A DNA stretch of 64,000 nucleotides from UBA1046 sp012511325 (GTDB lineage: Bacteria > Bacillota > Clostridia > Saccharofermentanales > DTU023), in the NCBI GenBank assembly GCA_050951925.1, contig JBMNJZ010000001.1:620001-684000 (forward strand), written 5' to 3'. Position 1 is the stretch's first letter, and every line of letters starts with the position of its first letter. Both the position numbers and the translations under genes were made by a program. Below the pieces are notes generated by a model. That model saw only the letters and a list, made by a program, of their open reading frames with translations. It did no database searches and was not told where the DNA came from. This document shows, piece by piece, positions 9,583-18,594 of this stretch.

Positions 9583-10968
9583 TTGCTGACGAAGATCAAT
9601 AATCCGGATGCCGGGCAAAGCCCATCTGTCCTGAAACTCAGGTTTAATGAGAAAGTCATCGGCTGGCTTTTATTATCTTATTCCCTGATCCTGCTTGCGA
9701 CCGGCCTTCTGAGCGAGTCTCCCGCCAATTTGATATCCGGCCTGCAACGGATCTTCTATGCCCCGTCTGCTCTGCTCACGGATTATATGGAACTGGCAAG
9801 TCCCGGCGCAGCCCTGTTCAATGCCGGACTGATGACCTTGTTCTACTTGCTGGTTCTGAAGCTGTCCGGCGTGCGCTTGCGCGGCGCTGTTCTGGCCGCC
9901 TTTTTTATGTTGTCCGGCTTCTCGCTCTTTGGCAAAAATCTCTTCAGCGCGCTGCCTATCTCGCTGGGAGTTTTGCTGTTTTCTCTGGTCTTCCGCCGTG
10001 ATTTTCGCGATCTGGTCTTGCAATCTTTATATGGAGCTTGTCTGGGGCCGCTGGTCTCGCAAGTCGCCTTTCATTTTGGCCTGCCGCTATGGGCTGGTCT
10101 TATCTATGCTTGCCTGCTGGGTTTGGCGACAGGCTTTATATTGCCGTCTCTGACTGCGGTCAGCGGCAACTTTCATCAGGGCTACAGCCTGTACAATATG
10201 GGACTCGCCGCCGGCCTTTACGGCATGGTCGTTGTTTCGATATTGAGCTTTGCCGGCGGCGATTTTATACGGCCGCTGACTGTCTATCAGACGAAATCGC
10301 CATTTCTGATTATCTGGCTGTCGGCTGTGCTGCTGGCATTGCTGGCGCTGGGCATCCTGGCCGGATATTTAGCGCCGGCTGCGGAGAAAAAACAGCCACA
10401 ACAGGGGCGAAATGAAGATCCGGACGGCCTTGTACCGGCCTATGGCCGGCTGCTGAAAGTATCAGGGCGACAGATTGCCGACTATGTGGATGATTTCGGT
10501 ATTGGTCTGACCCTGATCAATATGAGCCTTTCCGGCCTGGTCGCTATGGCCTATGCACTGCTGATCGCCGGTTATCTCAACGGCCCGATTATGGGCGCCA
10601 TACTCAGCGTGGTCGGCTTTGCCGCCTATGGCAAGCATCCGCGCAATATTTTGCCCATCATGATCGGCGTCCATCTGGCCATTCTCTTGTCCGGAGCCGA
10701 TATCCTGCCCACCAATGCCGTTATCTACGGCCTGCTGGGCACCAATCTGGCGCCGCTGGCCGGACATTTCGGTTTTATCCCGGGCGTACTGGCCGGCATG
10801 ATCCATATGGCGCTCGTAGGCCAGGTCGCTGATCTCCATTGCGGTGTCAATCTCTACAATAATGGCCTCTCCGGCGGACTGGTAGCCATTGTCTTTGTGC
10901 CTCTGCTCAATCTGTTGGAGCAAAACAAAATACTGCCCCGCCAGCTCCCGAGAAGAGGTCGAGAATAA
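9583..10968 (+). CDS. DUF1576-type multi-pass membrane protein
   Basis: Very hydrophobic 461-residue protein with about ten to twelve membrane segments, beginning at TTG behind GGGAGG, 31 bases after lon. It contains a pseudo-repeat: LFNAGLMTLFYL, YSLYNMGLAAGLYG and HCGVNLYNNGLSGGLVA suggest internally related halves with an N-x-GL motif. I recognise it as the DUF1576 family, whose function is unknown; a transport role is only inferred. The last six residues (PRRGRE) and the stop codon are encoded by the edge of a dispersed repeat, so the native C-terminus was probably replaced. Confidence 0.75.
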   Translation: MLTKINNPDAGQSPSVLKLRFNEKVIGWLLLSYSLILLATGLLSESPANLISGLQRIFYAPSALLTDYMELASPGAALFNAGLMTLFYLLVLKLSGVRLRGAVLAAFFMLSGFSLFGKNLFSALPISLGVLLFSLVFRRDFRDLVLQSLYGACLGPLVSQVAFHFGLPLWAGLIYACLLGLATGFILPSLTAVSGNFHQGYSLYNMGLAAGLYGMVVVSILSFAGGDFIRPLTVYQTKSPFLIIWLSAVLLALLALGILAGYLAPAAEKKQPQQGRNEDPDGLVPAYGRLLKVSGRQIADYVDDFGIGLTLINMSLSGLVAMAYALLIAGYLNGPIMGAILSVVGFAAYGKHPRNILPIMIGVHLAILLSGADILPTNAVIYGLLGTNLAPLAGHFGFIPGVLAGMIHMALVGQVADLHCGVNLYNNGLSGGLVAIVFVPLLNLLEQNKILPRQLPRRGRE

Positions 10969-11050
10969 ATGCAGTTTTTGCCTGTTTTTACATTCATAAA
11001 ACCCAGTAAAATCAACCTTTTCAATCTGTAGCATTTGTCTGACATCAGGG
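10947..11050. repeat. Dispersed repeat family 1, copy A
   Basis: About 104 bases, near-identical to 13233-13340 and recognisably related to copies C and D. It runs from CCCGAGAAGAGGTCG to TGTAGCATTTGTCTGACATCAGGG. It overlaps the 3' end of the DUF1576 gene and lies downstream of the minus-strand GNAT gene. Confidence 0.9.
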
Positions 11051-11084
11051 TTCTTCTTAAGTTCAGCTAAAAAGTATATAGAGT

Positions 11085-11573
11085 TTAATAATCAAAAACA
11101 TTCTTATCAACTTTGATGGTAGTTGTCAGCCTTTCACCCTTATACGGCTTTCTTATCTCGATCATATTCAAAACCGTGTATCCTTTTGAACGAAGAAAAC
11201 AGATTGCATTTTCATTATTTGGATGTACATAATTGAATACGGTATCTTCTCCCATCGATGCTGCCAGCTCCTCTGCTTTATTAAACAGCAGTGTTGCAAT
11301 GCCCTTTCTCCTGTGTTCTTTACTTACATAAATATGTTCTACCCATAGACAAGGTTCTTCAATCCTACAAACAATGTAGCCCTGCAAAACTCCGTCGTCT
11401 TCTGCAGCAAATACAGGGTAGCCGGAATTTAAAAAGTCAATGATTTCTTCCTTTCCTGAATCTATATCCGCTTGAGATACAATGTTTTTATATTCACGCA
11501 ATGTTATCCGAAAATCGGCAACAAGCGGAGCGACTCGATTTGCCGCTTCTTTATCAATTTTGATAATCTTCAT
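11085..11573 (-). CDS. GNAT-family N-acetyltransferase
   Basis: 162-residue acetyl-CoA-dependent acyltransferase of unknown substrate. The GNAT core shows LWVEHIYVSKEHRRKGIATLLFNKAEELA, with the acetyl-CoA loop RRKGIA and the beta-5/alpha-4 part FNYVHPNNENAICFLRSKGY. ATG is chosen over the GTG two codons upstream because GGAG sits five bases before it. It is the last gene of the first repeat-bounded block on this strand. Confidence 0.85.
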   Translation of the reverse strand: MKIIKIDKEAANRVAPLVADFRITLREYKNIVSQADIDSGKEEIIDFLNSGYPVFAAEDDGVLQGYIVCRIEEPCLWVEHIYVSKEHRRKGIATLLFNKAEELAASMGEDTVFNYVHPNNENAICFLRSKGYTVLNMIEIRKPYKGERLTTTIKVDKNVFDY

Positions 11574-11698
11574 GTGCACTCCTTCACATGTTTCTTTATG
11601 ACATCAGGTTCAAGAATATTCACAAGCTCTTCCATTATCCGGCTCTTTCAAGCAATTACCTCAATCGACTCCTATATTTTACGGTGGTTTCATGCCCG

Positions 11699-11872
11699 CT
11701 ATTGTAAATGCTCAAAAATCAGATAGCAAAGGTATGTTAAATATGGAGACGGCTCTTTCTTCTGTCCGAAATCCCAGTCCTTCAATTTCTGATATACTGA
11801 TTCCGGCGTAAAAAAGCCGTCCTCATCCTACTTGCTTTTTATATATTTAAAACCACAATTATGGCATATTAC
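11699..11872 (-). pseudogene. Degraded small gene with a zinc-ribbon-like start
   Basis: Translating the minus strand gives ICHNCGFKYIKSK, then a TAG, then in the same frame DEDGFFTPESVYQKLKDWDF... to a TAA/TAG-bounded end (...CYLIFEHLQ). The CxxC start and smooth protein-like sequence on both sides of one stop suggest a gene inactivated by a nonsense change. Family not recognised. It sits between the GNAT and ATPase genes, and nothing else occupies the 310 bases there. Confidence 0.4.
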
Positions 11873-11889
11873 CACATGTCAAATATTAT

Positions 11890-13062
11890 TTAGAAAGTAT
11901 GGTATTTTTCGAAATCTTTAAAATTAACATATTCAACACCACTAAATTGTGGATAGGATTGCCCTGTATAAATAATTCTTGGGTTCTTTGCATTCTCTTC
12001 TGCCTCCACAAAAGATAGTAAGTGCTTAGAGAATGACTTATTTGGTGTCATTGATGTTTTTATTTCAAATGGATATAAAAAATCTTCTTTTTTTACAATC
12101 AAATCTACCTCAACCCCCTTTTCTGTTCTCATATAAAACATATTCGGATTTAGGTTTTTATTTAACCTTGATTTCAATACCTCTGAAATAATTAAATTTT
12201 CAAAAAGATTTCCTCTTAATGGATCTCTATTTGCCTGATTTTCTGTTTCTATGCCTAATAGGTATGAGGCCAAGCCAATTTCGGTAAAATATATTTTGGG
12301 TGATTTAATTTGTCGTTTCGCAATATTAGAAAAATAGGGTTGTAACTTATAAACAATATAAGATGCTTCAAGCACGGATAGCCATTCAGACAAAGTTGTA
12401 GATGAAACTCCCACCTCTCCTGACATAGCAGAAAAATTTACAGGCTGTCCAACTCTGCCCGCAATTAAGGTTAAGAATCTTAGAAACTTATCTAAGCTCT
12501 TAATTTCTAACATTTCTCGTAAATCTTTTTCTACATAGGTATTCAGATAATCTCGATAATAAACGATATGTTCTCTCGAGCCTTCCCTATATAATTCAGG
12601 CATAAAACCTTGAATTAATAATTTATCGGTAGACAATGCATCTAAATGCCCTTCTTCTGCAAGTTCATGCATGCTTAAAGGAAGCAAGGTTAATATACTG
12701 GTTCTGCCTGCTAGTGATTGTGCAATTCCTTTTTGTAAACTAGGCTGGTGACTACCCGTAAGAATAAAACGCCCATTCTTTTCTCTATGCTCATCAACCA
12801 TAACTTGTATAGCTGAAAGAAGCTCGGGTACTCGTTGAACTTCATCTATGATTAGTGGTTCTTTATAGCTTGCAAAAAACCCTCTATAATCTTCTTTTGC
12901 TAATATTCTATTTATCGGATCTTCTAAATTGACATAATTGTATTCCGAAAAACACTCCTTTACCAAGGTAGTCTTCCCGGACTGTCTGGGCCCGATTATG
13001 GTTACCACAGGAACTTGTTTTGCAACTTGTATTAATTTTTCGGCTATTTTTCTTTTTATCAT
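11890..13062 (-). CDS. AAA-family ATPase with DUF4143 domain (copy 1)
   Basis: 390 residues. N-terminal AAA_14 domain: Walker A GPRQSGKTT near residues 24-32, Walker B-like LIIDEVQRVPEL, sensor-like FILTGSHQPSL. The C-terminal DUF4143 domain contains the PD-(D/E)xK-like segment EVDLIVKKEDFLYPFEIKTS, so a nuclease fold is plausible, though its role is unknown. GGGGGA precedes the ATG. It is less similar to the two ATPases at 13.8 and 16.1 kb than those are to each other. AT-rich, like the rest of the block. Confidence 0.88.
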   Translation of the reverse strand: MIKRKIAEKLIQVAKQVPVVTIIGPRQSGKTTLVKECFSEYNYVNLEDPINRILAKEDYRGFFASYKEPLIIDEVQRVPELLSAIQVMVDEHREKNGRFILTGSHQPSLQKGIAQSLAGRTSILTLLPLSMHELAEEGHLDALSTDKLLIQGFMPELYREGSREHIVYYRDYLNTYVEKDLREMLEIKSLDKFLRFLTLIAGRVGQPVNFSAMSGEVGVSSTTLSEWLSVLEASYIVYKLQPYFSNIAKRQIKSPKIYFTEIGLASYLLGIETENQANRDPLRGNLFENLIISEVLKSRLNKNLNPNMFYMRTEKGVEVDLIVKKEDFLYPFEIKTSMTPNKSFSKHLLSFVEAEENAKNPRIIYTGQSYPQFSGVEYVNFKDFEKYHTF

Positions 13063-13210
13063 TTGATAGTCCCCCTATGTATATTTATTGTACAAATAAA
13101 GGGCGTTATTTTCAAGTTTAACTTTAAATAAGCGCCCATCTTCTCTGATTGTTTATATTTTTACTTTCTTTTAGAGGACTTTAAAGCCTGATTTCATCGT
13201 TACTATCTGC

Positions 13211-13340
13211 CGTTATCATAATTATGACACGAAACCCCGAGAAGAGGTCGAAAATAAACGCAGTTTTTGCCTGTTTTTACATTCATAAAACCCAGTAAAA
13301 TCAACCTTTTCAATATGTAGCATTTGTCTGACATCAGGGG
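13211..13340. repeat. Dispersed repeat family 1, copy B
   Basis: Carries both recurrent sub-motifs: TATCATAATTATGACAC (13214-13230) and TGTAGCATTTGTCTGACATC near the right end. Between 13233 and 13340 it matches copy A at almost every base. It accounts for most of the gene-free 312 bases between two minus-strand genes. Confidence 0.9.
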
Positions 13341-13374
13341 TATACGGATACTCGTGTGCTCTTGCTATTTGTAA

Positions 13375-13590
13375 TTACAATTCGAATTTAAATATATTCG
13401 GAATAACTCCTGTCCCAAATGTCGCTATGCTCATCCTGTACATAGCTTTTGCGTGAATTCTGTCGTGCCAGAGAAATCTTCTTAAAACTTTTGGAATCGA
13501 CCATTCTTCCCCATAACTACCTTTATAAACTTTGCCTGACAAAAGATTTCCTCTCGCTTCCAATTCCTCAAAACCCCGAATTCGATTTTA
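13375..13590 (-). pseudogene. C-terminal fragment resembling a DinB-like/DUF664 protein
   Basis: An open stretch of about 70 codons with no proper start (a TAA lies just upstream and no ribosome site is visible). It reads FEELEARGNLLSG, then EEWSIPKVLRRFLWHDRIHAKAMYRM to the end. The IPKVLRRFLWHDRIHAKAM segment resembles the last helix of DinB-type four-helix proteins, where the His binds metal. The N-terminal two thirds are missing, so I treat it as a remnant. Confidence 0.5.
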
Positions 13591-13817
13591 TACTATTGTC
13601 CATCATTTGAGACATTCAATCCGATTTCTCACCAATAATACTAGCTGTCATTTTTATTATGTTCCCAAACACAGTGAACAATCATTTTGTCGTCAGTTGT
13701 CATTTTTGACCTCTCAATTATATAAGCTTATTCTGTTGAGTATTTTTTATAAGGCCAAATAATATCTTCTTTTCAACCCGACATTTAGAATGTCGGATTA
13801 AACAAAAATCACTCCCA

Positions 13818-15071
13818 TTAAGGCTTTAAACATCCAAGCGGGATCACATAAATACCGTCAGGTCTTCGATAGGCCATTTGAGTATTCGTTAATATCATAA
13901 GTAAAGACGGTTTAACAGTGGATATGTTTGCTAATTTTATTAAATTGGCACTTGCTTTATCAACTTCATTTTCTCCCAACTTTACTTCTATTCCTGCCCA
14001 GCTTCCGTCTTTTAACTCAACAATCAAATCTATCTCAAGGCCTGTTGTATCGTTATAGTAATAAACAGTTCCTCCAATTTCTTCCGCGTAAACCCTAATA
14101 TCTCTTGTCGCAATTGATTCAAATAAGAAGCCGAGCGTTTCGAAATCTTTTTTTAATTTATCAGGGGATAGTCCTAAAGCAGCAACAGCAATACTGGGAT
14201 CAACAAATTGTCTTTTACTTCCTTTTCTAAGCCTGGCCGAACTTCTAATGTTTTGAGACCAAGGCAAAACATCCTCTACAATAAATAATCTTTTTAAAGA
14301 ATTAATATATGTATCAAAGGTTTTGGGATTTACAGCAACATCATAAGCTTGATCCTTATAAATAGTTGAATTTGCAGCTAAAGTGGAAGTGTTTCTGGCA
14401 TAGCTTTTTACTATCTTCATTAATTTCTCTTTATCTTTTACTATTCCGTCAACTTCATCTATATCTCTTCTAATAATGCTTGCAAGCAAATCCTTAGGAA
14501 CTTCTAATTGCATATCTTTACTCAAGTCTAAACTTCCCGGCCAACCTCCCCTGCAGATATAATGTGATATATCGTCGATTGTAATATCCGACATAACAGG
14601 AATAAGCTTTGGCTTTGAAAATAATTCCTTTAAAGAAATTAGCCCGTTAGATTCTCCACTCTCATATAAACTCATAGGACGCATGTAAATCGAGTTAATT
14701 CTTCCTGTTCCTGTATGTGAAGTTTTAATGTTTTGCTTTTTTGTTGATCCGGTTAGAAGATACGCTCCTTTATGGTTATTCTCGTCGATATCAAGACGAA
14801 TAAAATCCCAAATCTCCGGTACTTCTTGCCACTCATCAAATAATATGGGTTTTTCGCCTTTCAAAACCTCTTCTTTCGATATTGTGGCTAAAATTTGATA
14901 TTGTTTTTTTATGAGTGGGTCTTGCAGTTTTATAAATGTATTAGAAAAAATGCCGGCCGTCGTAGATTTTCCAACCCATTTTGCTCCTTCGATAATTACT
15001 CCGCCGCTATAAGACATCTTTTTTTTGATTTGAGATTCAATTAATCTTTTCCTATAGTTTAAAATATTCAT
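13818..15071 (-). CDS. AAA-family ATPase with DUF4143 domain (copy 2)
   Basis: 417 residues. Walker A is GAKWVGKSTT (about 28-37), Walker B-like PILFDEWQEVPEIWD, sensor YLLTGSTKKQN. The C-terminal DUF4143 region has GLEIDLIVELKDGSWAGIEVKLGE, which again looks like a D...ExK core. GAGGTGG precedes the ATG. It is a paralogue of the gene at 16103-17383: both share the arrangement MYPMSLWESEESNG/MRPMSLYESGESNG and IDPSIAVAALGLSPD. Function unknown. Confidence 0.88.
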   Translation of the reverse strand: MNILNYRKRLIESQIKKKMSYSGGVIIEGAKWVGKSTTAGIFSNTFIKLQDPLIKKQYQILATISKEEVLKGEKPILFDEWQEVPEIWDFIRLDIDENNHKGAYLLTGSTKKQNIKTSHTGTGRINSIYMRPMSLYESGESNGLISLKELFSKPKLIPVMSDITIDDISHYICRGGWPGSLDLSKDMQLEVPKDLLASIIRRDIDEVDGIVKDKEKLMKIVKSYARNTSTLAANSTIYKDQAYDVAVNPKTFDTYINSLKRLFIVEDVLPWSQNIRSSARLRKGSKRQFVDPSIAVAALGLSPDKLKKDFETLGFLFESIATRDIRVYAEEIGGTVYYYNDTTGLEIDLIVELKDGSWAGIEVKLGENEVDKASANLIKLANISTVKPSLLMILTNTQMAYRRPDGIYVIPLGCLKP

Positions 15072-15214
15072 TACACCACCTCATTGCTATATAAATCTTA
15101 TAAGCATATTATAACACCGACTACCAAAAAATCAATAGATTTAGTGCCAAGAAATAGCGTAAATCACTACCAAAAAATGCGCTAATTTACTGCTAAAAAA
15201 TTCGAAGCTTGGTT

Positions 15215-15397
15215 TTCATACTTTTGTGGAAGCTCTGAAACCCTTTTTGTTACTTAACCTTTTCCCACTTTAGCATTATTATGACATACTCCCCTGAGGC
15301 GGGGTCTAAAATAAAACGCCGTTTTTGTACATTTTAAAACTTGTAAAATCGCTTGAAATCAACCTTTTCATCTGTAGCATTTGTCTGGCATTAGGGG
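15215..15397. repeat. Dispersed repeat family 1, copy C
   Basis: Long form of the repeat: TTTGTGGAAGCTCTGAAACCC, then TTTAGCATTATTATGACAT, a CCCCTGAGGCGGGG hairpin, an AT-rich middle, then TGTAGCATTTGTCTGGCAT. It matches copy D almost throughout. A further shared patch (CTATCCGACAAACC, 15438-15451) lies beyond the right end. Confidence 0.9.
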
Positions 15398-15461
15398 ATT
15401 TTATGATTTCAGGCGCAACAAATTAAAATTCATATCTATCCGACAAACCGGGATTTATATT

Positions 15462-15988
15462 TTATCGCCATTCGAGGCGAAGGATTCTCGTCATGATAAA
15501 GTCACTGTACTCGTTGTTATAGTAGTATCCTTGCTCTTGAATACCTTCTTGCTTAAATCCGATTTTTCTATAGAATTTCAGTGCGTTGGCATTCAGCCCT
15601 ACCACACCAATCGCGACTCGGTTCATTTCATAGTGATCAAAAGCAAGGTTTAGCATAAGGCTGATAGCCTCTGTTCCATATCCTCTCTGCTGCATTTCGG
15701 GATCAGGAATGATAATCGAAAGATCAGTACAGTTCCAGGCAGACCACATTCGCAACAATCCCGTTTCACCTATTATATTCCCCTCTAAATCTGTAATTGT
15801 GTACCATACTGAGTCTTTCTTTTTATGACCATTTGTGATTCTCTCTTTCTCAGATTCTTCATCAGTAGGTTTCGTAAAGCCACATTGAAACATGACCGGT
15901 GGCTGATTGTACCAATAGGTAAGAATTTCGCATCTTCGATTTTTTGCTCACGCAATATGATATTATTTCCTTTAATTTCATTAATCAT
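15462..15988 (-). pseudogene. Frameshifted GNAT-family acetyltransferase
   Basis: Two overlapping frames together make one GNAT protein. The first (from 15988) reads MINEIKGNNIILREQKIEDAK then FLP; the second reads YWYNQPPVMFQCGF and continues through IIPDPEMQQRGYGTEAI and NALKFYRKIGFKQEGI to the stop at 15462. Joining them requires one base near 15917-15920 to be restored. The acetyl-CoA loop QQRGYGTE is intact, so the break looks recent, or is a sequencing error. It sits directly downstream of the ATPase at 16.1 kb on the same strand. Confidence 0.75.
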
Positions 15989-16102
15989 ACAATTTTATAA
16001 ATCTCCAAGTACTTTATTACTTATACAACTTCTAATTTATCTATTTCCATTTGTTTTCAGTTTCTTAGATTGTCAACATCGACGACTTGAATTTTTCCGG
16101 CA

Positions 16103-17383
16103 TTAATCTTTTAAGCAGCCAATAGGAATAACCAACACGCCGTCATCTCTTCGATAACCAAATTGAGTTGCGGTAATTACCAATTTCAAGTCCGGCATGC
16201 GAAGATGGTTTTGTCTTTCTTTTTTATTAAACTCTCTAACCAAACGTTCGATTTTGCAAAGATGCTTTGCTCCTTCTTCAATTCCGGATTCCCCTAACTT
16301 AAACTCTATGAGTGCATACCGTCCGTCACTTAAATGTAAAACCCCATCGGCCTCCAGACCATAGCGGTCACGATAATAAGACATTCTTCCATCAAATGCG
16401 GATGAATAGATCTTTAAATCTCTGATACACAACGACTCAAATAAAAAGCCCAAAGTCTGAAAATCTCTACTAAAATAATCAGGTGAAAGCCCCATTGCCG
16501 CAACAGCAATGGATGGATCAATAAAATTTCTTTTAGGAGATGATTGAATCGCAGTTTTTGATCGAATAGCCGGAGACCAAGCATCTATGTCATCAATTAT
16601 GTAAAGTTTCTCTAACGCATTAATATATTCAAAAAAAGTACTTTCTCCGATATTATGATTTGCTTTCACATCACCATAAATCGTTTTTGTTGCAGCCGTT
16701 GTACAAATGTTTCGTGCATAAGATTGCAATATGCCTTGTGCCCATCTTTCGCTTCTCTTTACTCCATCAATATGAGAAATATCCACAGAATATGTTTGCT
16801 TAAATAAATCCCGCGCCAATTGCAATTTTGTCTTGTTATTTTTTATAGTAAAAATTCCGGGCCATCCTCCGCGGCAAATAGAATTAATAATATCATCTAT
16901 AGATAAATCTGATTTGCAACCATCAAAAAAATCCGGTCTCTCAAATAATTCCTTTAGAGAAACACTACCATTAGACTCCTCACTTTCCCAAAGACTCATA
17001 GGGTACATCTTTAACTGACTAATACGCAGCGTGCCCGTATGAGGAGTATCTATATTTTTTGAAGAAGAGCCGGTTAAAATATATTGGCCTTTTTTAGCGG
17101 TATCATCAACATCTTTACGAATAGCACCCCAAAGTTTCGGCACATCTTGCCATTCATCAAAAAGTATCGGTTTTTCCCCCAGCAATAATTTTTTGGGTGA
17201 GGTTTCTCCAATCATTAATAAATTATCGCGATATTCTTCATCCTGAAACTCAACAACGGTTTTTGCCTTTTGCTTGGCTGATGTCGTCTTGCCACATCCC
17301 TTTGGACCTTTAATCCATGTCGCACCGAAAGCCTGCATATTTATATCCAGCAATCCATCTATAATTCGTTTTTTATATTCCAT
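16103..17383 (-). CDS. AAA-family ATPase with DUF4143 domain (copy 3)
   Basis: 426 residues from the chosen start (MEYKKRIIDGLL), which has GGGAAG nine bases upstream; an in-frame ATG seven codons earlier is less likely. Walker A is GPKGCGKTTS, Walker B-like PILFDEWQDVPKLWG, sensor YILTGSSSKN. The C-terminal DUF4143 part has GLEADGVLHLSDGRYALIEFKLGE, a D...ExK-like core. Close paralogue of the ATPase at 13818-15071. Confidence 0.88.
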   Translation of the reverse strand: MEYKKRIIDGLLDINMQAFGATWIKGPKGCGKTTSAKQKAKTVVEFQDEEYRDNLLMIGETSPKKLLLGEKPILFDEWQDVPKLWGAIRKDVDDTAKKGQYILTGSSSKNIDTPHTGTLRISQLKMYPMSLWESEESNGSVSLKELFERPDFFDGCKSDLSIDDIINSICRGGWPGIFTIKNNKTKLQLARDLFKQTYSVDISHIDGVKRSERWAQGILQSYARNICTTAATKTIYGDVKANHNIGESTFFEYINALEKLYIIDDIDAWSPAIRSKTAIQSSPKRNFIDPSIAVAAMGLSPDYFSRDFQTLGFLFESLCIRDLKIYSSAFDGRMSYYRDRYGLEADGVLHLSDGRYALIEFKLGESGIEEGAKHLCKIERLVREFNKKERQNHLRMPDLKLVITATQFGYRRDDGVLVIPIGCLKD

Positions 17384-17545
17384 ACATGCACTTCCCGATA
17401 TCATTTAGAATCATATTTCTCTTTATAATTCTAATACGATAATATAACTTCCGTCAAGGGATTCTGGAGTAATTTGCGGTATTCTGCCGGAATGATTTGT
17501 GGAATTTTGTCGGAGTAATTTGTGATTAGATTGTCGGTGTCTATA

Positions 17546-17769
17546 GCACCGATTACAAAATATCACGATTGACAAATGAATTTTTGAATTTCGTACTTTG
17601 TGGAAGCTCTGAAACCCTTTTAGTTACTGCGTTTTCCCACTTTAGCATTATTATGACATACTCCCCTGAGGCGGGGTCTAAAATAAAAGCCGTTTTTGTA
17701 TATTTTGAAACTTGTAAAATCGCTTGAAATCAAGCTTTTCCGAGTGTAGCATTTGTCTGACATCAGGAG
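17546..17769. repeat. Dispersed repeat family 1, copy D
   Basis: Matches copy C across 17590-17769 and copy E across about 17546-17665, the latter including a left extension (CACCGATTACAAAATATCACGATTGA against CACCAATTACAAAG...). It holds the TTTAGCATTATTATGACAT and TGTAGCATTTGTCTGACATC motifs and the CCCCTGAGGCGGGG hairpin. It fills most of the 490-base gene-free gap. Confidence 0.9.
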
Positions 17770-17895
17770 TCGTAACAGCTTCATGTTTTTAACCCTTGCT
17801 AAAATCACATATGCTACAAAGCGCCGGACATTTTTTAAACTCCATACTCGAAAGTAGGACAAATCAGAATTTATTTCTATCCGACAAACCTAAAT

Positions 17896-18351
17896 TTATA
17901 CTTCTGCCTTTATTTTGCTTTTTACAATATAAATAATTGTGCTGATTAGAGTTAATAAGATAAGGATATGTAATACTGTATGGTAAATATCTGGTATATA
18001 TTTTCCCTCAATCCTTATCCATTGAAGTGTACCCGAAAAATATTTTATTTTTCCTTCTATACTGCCCATAATGCCGCAATTAAAGATGGTATACCATTCA
18101 TGGCTCAAAAATTGAGCTATAAACCATAAAGAAGTCCAAACAGCAACAAGCCACTTTCCAATCTGAACTTTCACAATAAACAATATAACTGTAACAAGAT
18201 AAATCAAAAAGAACACTCCGTCCTCCTTATATGACTGTGTAACTAAACACTTGTCCCCCAAGGAAAATCCTGTCATGTCAAGGGAAAACCACATTAAAAG
18301 GAGTATTTGAAATATAATACAAGTTTTTTTCATCTTATTTGCTTTTTCCAT
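17896..18351 (-). CDS. Small membrane protein of unknown function
   Basis: 151 residues with four predicted membrane segments: CIIFQILLLMWFSL, GVFFLIYLVTVILFIV, WLVAVWTSLWFIAQFL, and HTVLHILILLTLISTIIYIV. I recall similar short proteins in clostridial genomes (motif AQFLSHEWYTIF) but no function. The ATG at 18351 is preferred to a GTG four codons earlier. It occupies its own repeat-bounded block between copies D and E. Confidence 0.7.
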   Translation of the reverse strand: MEKANKMKKTCIIFQILLLMWFSLDMTGFSLGDKCLVTQSYKEDGVFFLIYLVTVILFIVKVQIGKWLVAVWTSLWFIAQFLSHEWYTIFNCGIMGSIEGKIKYFSGTLQWIRIEGKYIPDIYHTVLHILILLTLISTIIYIVKSKIKAEV

Positions 18352-18453
18352 ATTGCCGCCCACAAAATTCTAATTGATATACTGAGCCTTATTTCAACAC
18401 TTCGCAGCCTTTATCTCGCTCGTTGATTTTTTAAATTCATCGGTATTACTTTA

Positions 18454-18594
18454 TGACACCAATTACAAAGTATCACAATTGAGTAGTATTTTTTTAATTT
18501 CTTACTTTGTGGAAGCTCTGAAACCTTGTTCGCTACTGAGTTTGTCCCCTTTAGCATTATTATGACATCCTCCCCGGCAAAGGATTTGCCGGGG
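18454..18594. repeat. Dispersed repeat family 1, copy E (truncated)
   Basis: Shares TTTGTGGAAGCTCTGAAACC and TTTAGCATTATTATGACAT with C and D, then ends in a strong hairpin CCCCGGCAAA-GGA-TTTGCCGGGG (18572-18594). The right half of the family (TGTAGCATTTGTC...) is absent. Beyond it, up to the next gene, I see GC-richer unique sequence and no gene. Confidence 0.85.

Noticed and set aside
10850..11045. Short open frames reading PDVRQMLQIEKVDF in the family 1 repeats
   Set aside because: The frame is shared only because the DNA is conserved; copies C and D have stops or shifts and changes are not biased to silent positions.
10947..18594. Family 1 repeats as a CRISPR array
   Set aside because: Units are 100-220 bases, spacing is 0.7-2.3 kb and the spacers are genes.
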